A stretch of 64,000 nucleotides of DNA from assembly GCA_047967505.1 (NCBI GenBank), contig CM106539.1. One strand, 5' to 3'. Every line of letters begins with the position of its first letter. The first letter of the stretch is position 1. Position numbers and translations under genes: made by a program. Under the pieces are notes generated by a model, which did not search any database, was not told where the DNA came from, and saw only the letters and a list, made by a program, of their open reading frames with translations. Source of the DNA: Dipteris shenzhenensis (taxonomy: Eukaryota > Polypodiophyta > Polypodiopsida > Gleicheniales). Shown one piece after another: positions 23,266 to 35,500 of this stretch.

Positions 23266-25190
23266 GGAGATGGGACATGAATGAACAAGGCTCACTTGTT
23301 CATGGGGGCCTGCTCTAAGAAACGAGACTTCAGTGATTTTGCTGGAGGTTTGGAGGGAGATCACTGCTACTATCAAGCGTGGTAACCTTGGCTTCGTTGG
23401 GAAGAAGCCAAGTTGAAAATACCTTGAACCACTGCGAGTGAGCCATAGATCCATGTCCTAAGGCACCATCCACTCATCCATCATCTAGTATACCTGATTC
23501 TCCATCATCGCATTGAAAAGCTTTGGACCCCACTTCTCCACCCATGTGGAGGTAAAATGGAGAATCTGAATTGGTGGGGTGTGGGATCCTATCGCATTGA
23601 TGCCCCCTTTTTGGGGATGCAGGATCAAAATGGTCAATTTTTGGGGCATAGGGTATGTATTTGGAATCTCCAAATAGTTCCAAGGTCCCAATCGCCCCTG
23701 GGTAGAGAGGCCTCCCAACATGCATGCAGTGGCTTTGTGGACTCAGCATTGGAATCCCTCTCCTCAGAGGTATGAGAAGAAGAAGCTAAATCTTGTGTGC
23801 CCAAAGATCTGACTTGCTACTGGCGGAGGTCGACACAAAAGTCTAGTGCAACAACTAGTGGGGTGCATGAGGAAGAGGCCCTCGACGAGGCTATTGCTAT
23901 CTGAGGAGGAGGAGAGGGGGTGGTGGTGAGGGTGATCACTGTAGGAGGAGCAAGAGGAAGAAGTGGGGTTGAGGGAGGTGCAGAGGGGGGCTACGGAGAG
24001 GGGATTGGCGAGTCTGGGGGGGACGGGGGAGGCGGCTATGTGGGGTCTACCACTATCAAAGGAGAAGGTCACTGCGATGATGGTACTTGTGGCCTTTGAG
24101 GCTCCTCCTTCGAAGTCTGAGGAGGGTGCTTCATGGAGGCTGTGGGTGAAACAAAAAAGGAAGATCCTTCCACACAATATCCACCACTTAATCAATAGGA
24201 GAAGAAGAACACAAATCACAACACGAAAGCGACAAGCAGACTAGGTACAATCTCCCCCCCTAGATGAGTGGCTCATGCTTCCTCATCTAGAGTATGATAT
24301 TTCATAAAAGCGCAAGGAGCCAAAATCATCCCTCTCTTCCAAAATAAGGGATTTGCTTTACATAGCCTCTTTGGGCCCAAAATTAAATTATGTCCTCTCC
24401 AAAATATATTGCTAAAATTAAGGAAATAAAAATTGGCCCATGGCCATAAAAGATGCACTGTGTGACATCTTTATCGGAACCCTCACACTAACTCCAATCC
24501 TTGCTGTGAGTTCCATCACCTGTACTCAAGCCGCAAATTACATTAGTTATTAACAATTGATTGAACGAATCACCAAATCAACCGATCCCAACATAACCGA
24601 GCTCAAAGTATAATAATCAAGCACAACACCAATAACACTAGCGGCATCTATATTAACATGGAATCACCCACAATACCGACCATCTAGCATGGCAAAACAC
24701 AAGCTAGTTAGGCATCCCCAACTAACAACACAAAGTATCCACTAGGACCCCTGCCACATCTAGTGTGCTCCTAGGGAGTACTTTGCCATAGTTACACTTG
24801 ACTAAAATAATAATGTCCAAAGCAAGTTATACCAAAAATATATTTTTTGGCTCTGATGCTCTGGAAGCCTCCGGTGCCTGCTCCCAGTGTTGTGTAGGAT
24901 CCAGTGGGCAAGAAGTCTCACCTCTAAAGGGGCTTGAAGAATGTCTTGATGTCGAGGGACTTCTCTTCGGATCTCATGGTACACCTACCTGGGTTCTCCA
25001 ACCTCGTCTCCCTATGACTTCGTATCTAGCTGCTTGTGCTTGCCTCTCACAATTGGCATGCCATCATTGTTTCTTTTTGGCCCACTTACTTTGCTTCTTT
25101 TCCCCCACCTTGGTCCACCTTCTGTTGTGTCTGCCAGGGTGGCCTCCGGGTCCCATCCTCTCTAGTGCCAATATGTTGTCCTTGAGTCTC

Positions 25191-25652
25191 CTATGAGGAG
25201 GGATGGACCCTGCTCACCTTTCGTAGATCTTTAACTAGGTGTCCCTTCTGCCTGTACCTCAAACACTGACTTGGTAATCCAGATACCTCTATTCTCTGGT
25301 GAAGAGTAACTCCCTCTAGAGTCTCTAAGAGAATCACCTCTTGGAGTGCATTCGGACTCTCTGCTAGTAGCCTGAGTTGAGGAACCCCATCATCTATCAC
25401 AATGGCCACCTCTGACTCTGAAGGGTACTCTAAAACTGTGTCAAATACTTGCTTGATGGAAGGAAAGATGGACCTATATTCCCTCAGAAGCTTTGAGAAG
25501 TGGAGCATCATTGGAAAGTGAAGAAATGGTGAGTCGAGTCCACATCCTCCACCGTGAATCCCATGATTCCAAGGGATAAGATACACCAAATGAGGGCAGT
25601 GTAGTCTAGGACAACAACGATGAGAAGCATTGTGTGTGTAGAGTAGTGGCAA
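25191..25652 (-). pseudogene. LINE ORF1 fragment with degenerate CCHC knuckle
   Basis: The 154-residue minus frame includes a segment resembling the linker after a DUF4283-type domain, followed by a zinc knuckle written CLRYRQKGHLVKDL. The pattern is C-x2-C-x4-H-x4-C with the second and fourth Cys lost. Plant L1 ORF1 proteins have this DUF4283-plus-CCHC layout. It lies 5' of the EN remnant on the same strand. Confidence 0.6.
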
Positions 25653-25809
25653 AGCTCCACTTATAATATCTTGAGCCTGAAAGATGGTATGATGAATCTT
25701 ACAGGATGAAGATAGCCAAAATCCTCTGTAGAAAAGACCTAATCATACTTACAAAATCAGGATCTAGAGGGAAAAAGACTAAAAGCCTACACTTTTTGAG
25801 GTCCGACCC

Positions 25810-25890
25810 AAAAGGTCCCCCCACTTTGTGTAGACTCAAAGGTCCCCCCACTTTGTGTAGAGACTCAAAGGTCCCCCCACTTTGTGTAAA
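25810..25890. repeat. short tandem repeat, about 29 bp x 3
   Basis: Three copies of an AAAGGTCCCCCCACTTTGTG-type unit lie upstream of the minus-strand LINE ORF1 fragment. This is a possible leader repeat of that LINE. No more can be said. Confidence 0.85.
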
Positions 25891-26393
25891 GAGGTCCCAC
25901 CACGGAGATACCTATGGATTGTGTAGAGACCAACATGTATAAATATCTATCAATGGAATGAAGCTCCCACTCTTTGGGGTTCAGTGTTCAAAGCTCACTA
26001 TTGTGTTCATGTGATTGATCTCCATTCTGTCCATGCTCTATAGCCTACACCTCTCACTGAAATACGACCCGAGGACCTATGCTACAATGAGCGATGATGC
26101 AACTGTAGTGACCAACACCCTTGGAACTTGCACTTGGGAGATACAGTGACCACAATTTGGCATCGTTGCGAGCGAGGTTAGCACCTAAAGTGAAAGCGGA
26201 GCACATGTTAGCATGTGTGAAAAGAACCCACTTCAAAAAACCATTCAAGATACATCTCTCAATGCAAAGGAGGGAAAAAATGCTTCCAAATGGTGCAAAA
26301 GGATAATGTTGACTTACATAATCACATTAATGCACCAAACACCCAGAATTAACCCTTAATCCCCCCACATCCTATAAAAGCAACACAACCCTC

Positions 26394-26753
26394 TGACAAA
26401 CATGTGTGCCTCAGGATCTATGGAGCACTCTAAGGTGGATGGAACCTATGTGGAGACATGATGAAGAGAGTGCTCATGACATGTACCTCAAGTCAATTAG
26501 GTTCCAAGATAGATTAGCTTGGACTCATAAAGAGAATCTTGAGATAGTGCAAAGTGCTTGATTGATATTACTTCAAATGAACCTCCCTTTTATAGGTGAG
26601 GGTACTTACATCCATATGCTTTCTCACATGTGGGATATTACTTACATCCATATGCTTTCTCACATGTGGGATATCTGCTCCATGCCATGTGGCAGCTTGC
26701 CCTTTACTCATACCTTTGCTCTACATGTGCTCATGGCACCACAACTCTCAACA
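26394..26753 (-). repeat. 3' LTR of the kinase-carrying element
   Basis: This is a 360-bp LTR with TG...CA ends. It includes an internal direct repeat of 36 bp (26604-26639 and 26640-26675, ACTTACATCCATATGC...). The left flank is CCCTC; a matching target duplication cannot be tested because the far end of the other LTR is lost. Confidence 0.7.
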
Positions 26754-27661
26754 CCTCCCCTTGGTGCCATGATCCTTTGGCTACTACAAGGTGGTCAGAT
26801 GTGAGTTACAAGATCAAATCCTCCCCTGGGTGCCTACATGGCTACTCTCAGGTTTGATTTACAAAATATAGGCAAGGTTGGCAAGGTTTTTTGTTTCTCA
26901 ATACATTCCATTGATGTCACCTTTTGGCTCATGGCTTGATGACGATGCTGTGTAGTTGACCTACTGGTTCTTCAATCTACAATCTTCTTCCTTGTGTAGC
27001 TTCATGCATGATGCTTTGTTCTTCCATGTGCCTTGATGCTTTATGTGTGGATGCCATGTTCTATGCTATGGTCATCTCATGCACTTGCGCTTTTGGCATG
27101 CTTATGACAATGATGTGTGCATTCATGCTTTGATTTGTCATTTGTTGCAAAGGTCTTACCGTGAGCTTTATTTTGCTTCAATGGTAGTGTCTAATTGCTA
27201 ACAATGATTCTGATCCAACAGGCGTGTAGAGCTCAAAAAGACTATCACTTTTTCTTTTTGGAGCGTGTGCAAATTCTTCCTAGATTGGAAGTTACGGCTT
27301 GTCGAATTTTTGTGAAGAAGAGGGGGCCTTGATGATGTTGCAGAATTAAAACTGTGCTTAACAAGAGGCTGTGTGCTTAGAAGGCACTGCTGATTGTGCA
27401 TGTTGATGTGGCATAACTAACCATAATTCTAACCATGGTGGGTTAGGTCAACCAGACCTTGATTGAGCCTTATCTGCCATGTGGCAAAGTCTTGACCAAG
27501 CTGACTTTAACTAAACTTGGGTAAACACAACCATGGTTAATTTGAATCATGATACTTGAAGGATAAGGTCGTCTGGGCATCGTCTGAGCTGTGTCTCGCT
27601 TTGATTTTGGAGAAGTTTTGGATTAGCCGTGGCTGGAGAGAAGACGGGGTGCATTTGAACC

Positions 27662-27994
27662 TTATGCTTTCACGCTGGATAGGAGAATGATCTTGTTCAC
27701 GAAGCGATCGGCTTCCCCAGGCAGTTCGACGCTATTCGACTTCATGATTGCCACAACTGAGCCATCCTGCATGTTGCCCTTGTAAACTATTCCACAACCA
27801 CCAGTTCCGAGTCGCTTCTCCTTTGAGAACTTCAAAGTCGCCTTTTCTAGTTCCCTTGAGCAACGGATGCTCGAAGGCCACGCTGCTGTGAAAGGTGTGA
27901 GGTATTGGGAGTCGGATGAGCACCTAGTCAGCCGAGCTGTTAGAAAGTTGTGAGCATGGAACTTTGGAGAGGTCATTGAGGTCATAGATGGCAC
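27662..27994 (-). pseudogene. captured receptor-like kinase fragment (N-lobe, WAK-like)
   Basis: The minus frame holds ELEKATLKFSKEKRLGTGGC, then GIVYKG and VVAIMKSN, then FVNKIILLS. This is the start of a plant receptor-like kinase domain: the pre-kinase ELEKAT-NFS motif, the glycine loop GxGxxG-V and the beta-3 strand. The style is closest to wall-associated kinases. It stops after about 65 kinase residues, just past the alpha-C region, and the usual beta-3 lysine (VAIK) appears as Met with Lys one place later. A kinase cannot work from this. It most likely reached the element as a captured gene piece. Confidence 0.75.
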
Positions 27995-28632
27995 GCTAGG
28001 CTAGGCTAGAGACTGAAGAAGCATGGCAGGAGTCGATGATGACAACAGAGGCTTGGTTCCTATTGTTGGAAGCCTTGCTGTGATGGAGCGACTGAATGTT
28101 GGGACTGAGGCACTGTTGCCATCTGACTACTGTGTCATAGATGATGAGGCTGCCTATGGCTAGTTGCTTTGTGCCTTGCTTGTTGTAAGAGATGGATGGA
28201 GCTGGAACGTTGCTTGGCACTATAGATGGCTGGTGAGAGGCTTTGGCTATCGCAGAGGGCCGTTATAGGAGGTGAGGCTGTCTACAGTGGACTGTTGGCT
28301 ATCGAAGCTTGGCTCTACCATGGAGTTGATGGATTTAGTGGCTGATAGCAAGGTTGAAAGCTCTCAATGATATTTCTTTCTTTCATTAGAAAAAATCTCT
28401 CTCACATGAATGCTCACAAAAAAAATACTCAAGGGACTCTCTTGCTCTCACTGAATAAGGAACACTCAAGCTCACAATGAATCTCTCATGAAATGGATGG
28501 ACGGAAAATTTCTCTCTCAAGGGATAAAAATTTGTTCTCAATCTAAAACTAAAACTAACCTAGGAGAAAAACATGAGCTCCTAAGACATGCCTACAACTA
28601 ATCTAGGAGACTAGACCTAAGCTCTGATATCA

Positions 28633-28841
28633 TGACAAACATGTGTGCCTCAGGATCTATGGAGCACTCTAAGGTGGATGGAACCTATGTGGAAACATGA
28701 TGAAGAGAGTGCTCATGACATGTACCTCAAGTCAATTAAGTTCCAAGATAGATTAGCTTGGACTCATAAAGAGAATCTTGAGATAGTGCAAAGTGCTTGA
28801 TTGATATTACTTCAAATGAACCTCCCTTTTATAGGCGAGGG
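28633..28841 (-). repeat. 5' LTR of the kinase-carrying element, truncated
   Basis: It matches 26394-26602 with three transitions (near 28693, 28738 and 28834). After 28841 the sequence is unrelated, so about 150 bp of this LTR is missing. The primer site adjoins it at 28621-28632. Confidence 0.75.
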
Positions 28842-29035
28842 GCTTTTGCTAGATTTGCTGTTTTTTGCAGTGAACATTGCCTGCCACAGTCACATTTGGG
28901 TCAGATTTGCATTTGCCCTTTGATTTGGGTTGGAAACTTGCAGATATTTGCTGTCATTTTTTTTGGACAGCCAGCTTTTGTAGTGATAGCCTTGAGGCTT
29001 TTGGGTTTCAGGTCTCTTTCGGGGTATCACATTTG
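28842..29035. other. unassigned spacer
   Basis: T-rich sequence without recognisable coding or element signal, lying between the truncated LTR and the C-rich tract. Confidence 0.5.
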
Positions 29036-29690
29036 CTAACCACCACCACTTTTTCCGTCAACCCCCCCTCCACCACCACTTTTTCCGTCAGTCCCCCCTC
29101 CGTCTCCATCTCCACCTCCCATCATCTTCCTCCCCACCACCCACTTTTTTCGTCCATCCCCCATCTCTCCACTCAAGGTAATCATCCTTTCCCTGTCCAC
29201 CTCCACTCCACCATCTCTCTACCTCTCTCTACACCCCGATCACCCTCCACTCCACCATCTCTCTACCTCTCTCTACACCCCCATCTCCTTACACTCCATA
29301 TCCCCTTTCCCCCCTCCACCTCTTCTCCCCCCCCTCCACCTCCACCTCCACCAACCCCTCCCTCCCCCTCCCCCCCTTCCCTCCCTCTTCCACCCCTTCC
29401 CCCTTCAACCACCACCACCACCACCACCCCCCCCCCTCCACCCCCCCCTTCTCCACCACCCCCCTCCACTCCCCCCCCCTTCCCCCCCTCTCCAACCCCT
29501 CCCACCCACCACCACCTCCCCCCCCCCCCCTCTAGCACCCCCCCACTCCCTCCAGTACCACCACCACCACCACCACCACCTCCCCTCCCCCCCCCTCTCT
29601 CTGCCGCCCCCTTCTCCCTCCACCACCACCTCTGCTCCCCCCCAACCACCACCATCTCCCCAACCCCCCCCTCCCCTCTATCTCCTAACT
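29036..29690. repeat. 650-bp polypyrimidine low-complexity tract (CCA/CT/poly-C)
   Basis: Almost only C and T with scattered A on the plus strand, built from CCACCA, CTCC and runs of up to ten C. The minus strand is G-rich. The long proline frame on plus and glycine frames on minus follow from composition and are not genes. Two CCACCACTTTTTCCGTCA units (29042 and 29071) open the tract. Confidence 0.95.
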
Positions 29691-29699
29691 AAAAGTCCT

Positions 29700-30140
29700 T
29701 AAGGGCCTATTAAGCCCAAGAAAGAAGGGGCACAATGCCCTAGGCAACGGCCCGCAGCACCCTAGGCACCCACACATGTAGCACTTGTCATAAGCCCAGT
29801 GCCCCCGCATGTGTGGCACCTACCAATAAACACAGCACACCGCCAGTAGCGGCATAGTGCCCTAGGCCCTTGCACTCACGGTGCTCACCACTTGCACAAT
29901 GTCTTAAGCAGTACCAGTAGCAGTGCAGCACCCTAAGTGCTTGCCACAAATGCATCGCTAGAGGTAGCACCAACAACAACAATGTAATGCCCTAGATGCC
30001 CGCATGTGCAGCGCTCACCACATGCTCAGTGCCCTAGATGGCACCAAGAATGGCGTAGTGCCTTAGGGCACCCGCATGCGTGATGCCTACCATAGAGGTA
30101 GCACTTGCCAGTGCAGCGATGCCCGCCCGCCGCCCCAGAC
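29700..30140. repeat. degenerate tandem repeat with GTGCCCTAG / CGCATGTG phrases
   Basis: Short phrases such as GTGCCCTAG, CCCGCATGTG, GCTCACCAC and AGTAGCAGTGC recur at variable spacing across about 440 bp. This looks like an old minisatellite with a unit of roughly 60 bp. No gene is seen. Confidence 0.6.
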
Positions 30141-30311
30141 ATGTCAGTTGTCGACCCCCCCTAATTTCCAAAAAAAAAAAGGGATTAGGTTAGGGTGTAT
30201 TAACATCAATTAGTTTTGATTAAGATTAGTTAAGGTTCAATTAACCTAACCTAAGTCAACAAAGTGGAGTCAAAAAACTACAATTAGGTTATAATTAACC
30301 ACCAATAAGTT

Positions 30312-30395
30312 AGAGCTAACCATGTAAGTTAGATGCTTAACTCAGAGCTAACCATGTAAGTTAGAGCTAACCATGTAAGTTAGGCTAATTGGGTA
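30312..30395. repeat. AGAGCTAACCATGTAAGTTAG repeats
   Basis: Three copies of a phrase of about 20 bp (GAGCTAACCATGTAAGTTAG) sit in a longer region (30180-30480) rich in TTAGGTTA/TAACC words on both strands. The surrounding DNA to 31190 is probably LTR or leader of the following Ty3/gypsy element, but no LTR pair could be matched. Confidence 0.7.
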
Positions 30396-31189
30396 GTTAG
30401 TATAACCAACCTAGGTTAGGTCACACATTTTTGTTAGGTTAACTGAATAGTTAGATTAACTATTGGTTAGCCAAACTAAACAAGGTGAGTACCCTTAGAT
30501 CTAAGTTCCATTCACACTTGGACCTAAATGCCAAAGGGCCCCTTATTCCCCCTAACTTTAAAGGTTCATAACTTGCTCATTTGGGACCCAAATTGGACTC
30601 GGATTGAGCCACGGTTTCACACAAAGCAACAGCATGCTACTGAGAATTTTTCCAACCCATTTCAAACCATTTCAACATCCCTAACACTCGTAAATTTGAG
30701 TTCCTGTGTGGGTCCCTTTTTGTGCTATTTCACACATAAGTTTCCACCGTGACCTCCGATTGACGATTCGTCTGCATCAGCACGTACCCCCACTCATGTG
30801 GGACAATCCTAGATACATTCTTAACATGATGGTCGGTACTACACTAACACATCTCTAATCCCCCCTAACATTTTTACCCCTTCTTTGGGGGCCCCTATCT
30901 TGGCCGTTTGAAGGTCAAATCACACCCATTCTGAAGCCTCGATTCACATACACAAAGTCCAATATCAAATGATAATTTTCAAGTCTTTTTACCTCCATTT
31001 TCAGTCTCAGTAGTTGCCATTATGTAAGCACTGATTTTAACCCGTTGATTGCATATTTTTTACCATTTTCAGGCTATGAAGGTCAAAATCAATTGCGGAT
31101 TTCAAAGTCAAATGCATTCACTTGAAAGATACAATAAAGCATTGTGTATGCACCTCAAATATGGATGAAGACTAGCACCTGCATACTTT

Positions 31190-32293
31190 CACGAGCTTTC
31201 TTTGGCCCTCGATGCTCTCCAAGACTTTAACCTCTCACCATTGACAAGCAGCATGGAGGACCTAAGAGTTGAAGAAGAAATAGATAACGACAATTTGCAT
31301 CCTGCAGATTACTTTGGTCAACAACGCAACCACAACCACAACAATAACAACAACGGCAGAAGACACTTTGGCAATTTGGAAATGCCAAAGTACAATGGAT
31401 GAGGGGATCTTGTCAGGTTCCTTCAACTCTTTGATGTAGCATGTTGTGCTGGAGGGGATCAGTCAAATGAAACCAAAGCTGCATGGTCTCTGATGGCCCT
31501 AACCAATGAGGATTCAGAATGGTACCTCGACCTTATTGTAGAGGAAAGAGCCACATGGGCACTAATATCTGAGCACTTTAGAAGAAGGTTCCAAACTCGT
31601 TCCAAACAGAAAGGTTGCAAGATGACCCCGCATTACAACTAGGCAATATAGCAATGCACAAGAAAGAAAAGGTGAGAACATACTTAGGAATAATGAAAAT
31701 ATTAATAGCAAAGTGTGTTCCTCGTCTGGACAACAAGTATCTCATAGCATGGTTTATCTTTGGACTGAAAAAATCCATTCGCAAGGACATGAAAAAAGTC
31801 AGCAACTCTGCACATTTCAGTGACGCTCATGAAGCTGCGATTGACATTGAGGATGGCATGACCGATTCTAATAGCAACAATAGTGATGGCTATAAATAAA
31901 GTCATCGCAGCAAGAAATCTTCAAAGAAGGGAAGCACTTACATCAAGGATTGCACCATCGAGGACAGAGTGGAAGCCATGGCCCCTAAGAGTAAAAGATG
32001 AAATTCTTTGAAAAAAAAAGAGAGTAAAAGATGAAATGATGTAGGCCATCAAGCAAAAATTGTGCATCTCTCAGCCACCACAATACCCACAGAGGGAAAA
32101 TGTTTGGTGCCCATATTGTATGGCCAATCATATAGCTAATGAATGCCCAATCCTGAGGAATAGAATAAACCCACTAGAATTGGCTCAGCCCCCATGGTTA
32201 TGGTGTCCCATTTGCAATGTTGCAGGGCATGATGTAAATACATGTTTCTATAATATGAGGGTAGCACAAACCTGTACCCAACAATACCAATAG
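31190..32293 (+). pseudogene. Ty3/gypsy gag with two zinc knuckles, broken
   Basis: The frame from about 31190 has an Asn/His-rich spacer, then a retrotransposon-gag core (FLQLFDVACC, WYLDLI...WALISEHFRRRFQ) interrupted by a stop at 31399-31401 and a frameshift near 31610. The gag continues to 31899. Near 32118-32270 are two CCHC-like knuckles, CPYCMANHIANEC and CPICNVAGHDVNTC. Gag packages element RNA. Paired knuckles are less common than a single one in plant Ty3/gypsy gags. Confidence 0.75.
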
Positions 32294-32593
32294 CTGCCAA
32301 TCCCTATTTACAGGCAACCAGCACTAGCACCTAATGCACAAGTGCCACATCTCAAAAGAGGACACAAGTGCCTCAACTATTGAGGAATTCCAATCCTTCG
32401 CAATATCCTCGGGCTCCCAATCTTGCTCCAGCAGTTCCGGTGCAACAACTCCAACGTAAAGAGTTGGAACCTCACTATGAGTATGAAATAGAATACCCTA
32501 TGTACTACATAAATGGTGTCAAAGGACTCATTCTAGTGTATGCTAATCAAGTAAGGCCCACCACATATCAAACAACCATTAAGTGTTTCGGTT

Positions 32594-35500
32594 GTGGAAA
32601 AAACCACCCCCAAGGGTGGAAGTCATGAACTGAATCGCATCATCTACGAGAAATTTGAGATAGATAGGATGGCATTAGCAATAGAGGTCGGAGCACCATC
32701 ATCACCCAGCATTGACATAGTGATTGATCCCAACAACTTCCAAAGGGTAATGGAGCAACAAGCGAAACATCCCCAATTAGATGGTACCGCACTAGCAAGC
32801 TTGATAAGCTACCTTGTCATCACGATGCCAATTGGGACCTTATTAAGAAATTGCACTACAATGTGGGAGAGTTTCAAGGAATGGATCGAATCTTCACAAT
32901 ACTTCCTCCCACTTGAAAAAGAGAAAAAGGTTATTTCAATAAAATTTGGTGCTAGACATGACATAAAAAATGTAACCATCCCACTGCGGCATAAAGCCTT
33001 TGGCCAGTACCCTGCAATAGTGGATGGTGGAGCCTGAATAAACATTTTAGCAAGAGAACTATATGAAGAATGGGACCTACCTCTGATGCAAAAGGCCACA
33101 TTCAATATTCAAGAGCTAGAGCATACCAGATATTGTTGGGAAGACCATGGCTTTGCGAAGCTTAGGTACTCCTGGGGGCACTGATAGAATCACAATCCAA
33201 AATAAAGAAACCGTTGTCAAGATAAATTTGGGAATAGGTAAAATCAAACCCACTATTCCTTGAAATGTTGAAGACACTTCCTCCACAACACCCACTAGTC
33301 ATGCATCCCTTGTACCTACAAATGTACTAAAATCCATAGAAGGGGATACACAAAGTGACATCGATAATTGGGTACAGGCATTGGCTACAGTATATAACTG
33401 TAAAACCACCCAATATTGCCAGATGTTGATGCCTAAATGATCCAACTAGAAGCACCAATCTAGGATGAAGAATCAGAAGAGGTGGAAATGCCACTCTTCA
33501 TGGCAAGCATCGAGTGGGACAGTGACCCTGAAGAGGCCATAATAGAAGGTTACGGTGCAGACTTTGATTGAGACTTTGATTGGGATCTAGAAACAGAAAC
33601 TGATAATGCCACCTTGGAAGGACAAGTATTCGACAATGACTTGGTAATCCTATAGGCGTTCGTGGCCATAAAATGGCCATAGAATCCCCAAGATAGACCC
33701 TCCAGCACTAGCCAATAGCAATCGGTCCAGGAAAAGGAAGGAGGGTGTGCAATGCCAAAAGGCCAAGATAGAGCACTTCAATGAATTCAAAGAATGCAGA
33801 CTAGAGTGGTGGAATTGTATTTGACTAAGCCCACAAAAGCACCTGAGCCCCCAAGTTTTGAATGGGATCCTAAAGGGCTTGAAGGTGCCTGTATGGATGA
33901 AGAACCGCTCCTTGGGAATAAGACTCCTATTGAAAATCCATCACTAGTCTCACAAAGCAAAAAACTTTGAAAGTTCAAACCCAATGTGAGAATGAAGAGT
34001 GAAATGGTGAATATTAACAAAAAAGAAGAGCAAGGAAACACATCTGAATTGGACCAAACATCCTCCACCACATCCAGTGGAGCTAGCAACCAAGCAAGCA
34101 CCTCAAAGTGCCATGAAGTCCTAAGGGAAGTTCCTGATTACTTCAAAAACTATAGCAGGGGAGAAGCAACAATAGCATTGCCTAGGCTAGTTAGGGAATC
34201 ATAGCTCACAGAAACAGAGAATATTGAGGATACCCCAGTTTATGAAAGACCAGCCAAGACAAGGAAACTGAATCTTGCCTTGGACGAAGAGGAAGAAAAG
34301 CTTGTGTACATCGGCGAACAACTCACTCTAGAAGAAGGAGAAGAATTAAAAGCATTTCTGATGGAATATAGAGATTGCATGGCTTGGTCCTACAAAGAAA
34401 TGAAAGGGATTTTCCCTGAAGTTGCAGTATGTACCCTACCAATAAGGGAAGGATCCAAACCAAAGGTATGCGGACCCTATAGGACAAATCCAGTATGGCA
34501 TTCGTGTCTATGAAGAACTATAAAAATTACTAAATGCTAGTTTCATTTATGAGATCGAGCATACCGATTGGGTGTCACCAATTGTGATTGTTCCTAAGAA
34601 AAACAAGAAGCTTAGAATATGTGTGCATCTCAAGAATGTCAATGTAGCAAGAATCAGAGATCACTATCCCCTATCATTGATTGAAATAGTTTTAGAAAGG
34701 GTAGCGGATTCTGAAGTGTATAGCTTCTTGGATGGGTTCAGCGGGTACAACCAAGCACAAATTACACCTCAAGATCAAGAAAAGACAACGTTTACCACAA
34801 AATGGGGCATTTTTGCATACAGAGTCATGCCATTTGGCTTATGCAATGCCCCATCTACTTTTCAAAGGGTCATGTACACTGTGTTAAAGTAATTTCTCAA
34901 CAAGTTCCTACAAGTCTTCCTTGACGACTTATACATACACTTAGGAAAAAAGGATCACTTGAAATGCCTTGAAGCCGTACTAAAAAAATGCAAGGAGTAT
35001 GGAATCTCTTTGAATCCTCTAAAATGCCAATTCTTGGTCACATATGGAGTAGTCTTGGGACACATAATCTCTCGACATGGAATTGCAACAATTGACATGG
35101 ACAAAATAAAGATGATCATGGAACTTTCCCCCCCACTAAATGCAAGGGTGTCCAATTTTCATGAGCCATGCCGGATACTATAGAAGATTCATACTTAGGT
35201 ATGCCATGATTGCAAGAGCCCATATAAGCTCCTAGTTAACTTCATCTGGACATACAAATGCGAACAAGCATTCGAAACCCTCAAGTGGAGATTGATCACA
35301 GCCCTTGTTCTAATGGCACCAAATTGGGACATAGAATTTTATGTACATATTGACGGTTCCAATTATGCAGTAGGGAGTGTGTTATGTCGACCTGGCAAAC
35401 ACAACAAAGACTACCTAGTATACTTTGCAAGCAGATAGCTAAATGATGCGGAGGTGAATTACACCACAATAGAAAGAGAAGCAGTTGGCAATGTTCTACT

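Larger units (their letters stand above)
19040..25652 (-). mobile_element. old plant L1-type LINE, heavily decayed
   Basis: Minus-strand remnants appear in the expected order: ORF1 with zinc knuckle (about 25652-25191), endonuclease (about 23265-22450), reverse transcriptase (about 22000-20900) and zf-RVT (about 19700-19360), with T-rich DNA at the 3' side. ORF1 and ORF2 may belong to one element, or two related copies may be adjacent. Decay is too heavy to decide. Confidence 0.7.
26394..28841 (-). mobile_element. small LTR retroelement carrying a protein-kinase fragment
   Basis: Two direct repeats in the same orientation (26394-26753 and 28633-28841) flank about 1.9 kb. On the minus strand the right repeat ends TTTGTCA directly before TGATATCAGAGC (28621-28632, one mismatch to the Met primer site). 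The left repeat begins TGTTGAGAG just after a purine run (complement of 26754-26761, AAGGGGAGG), a good polypurine tract. No gag or pol is seen inside; instead there is a host-like kinase segment. The aligned 209 bp of the LTRs differ at 3 positions by hand count. The right LTR is cut short. Confidence 0.7.

Noticed and set aside
24240-24280. Possible polypurine tract and LTR start on the minus strand (C-run at 24250)
   Set aside because: No partner LTR or primer site could be matched nearby.
28877-29692. 271-residue proline-rich open frame (and glycine-rich frames on the minus strand)
   Set aside because: It follows directly from the CCA/CT low-complexity tract; no start context, domain or conserved non-repeat part.
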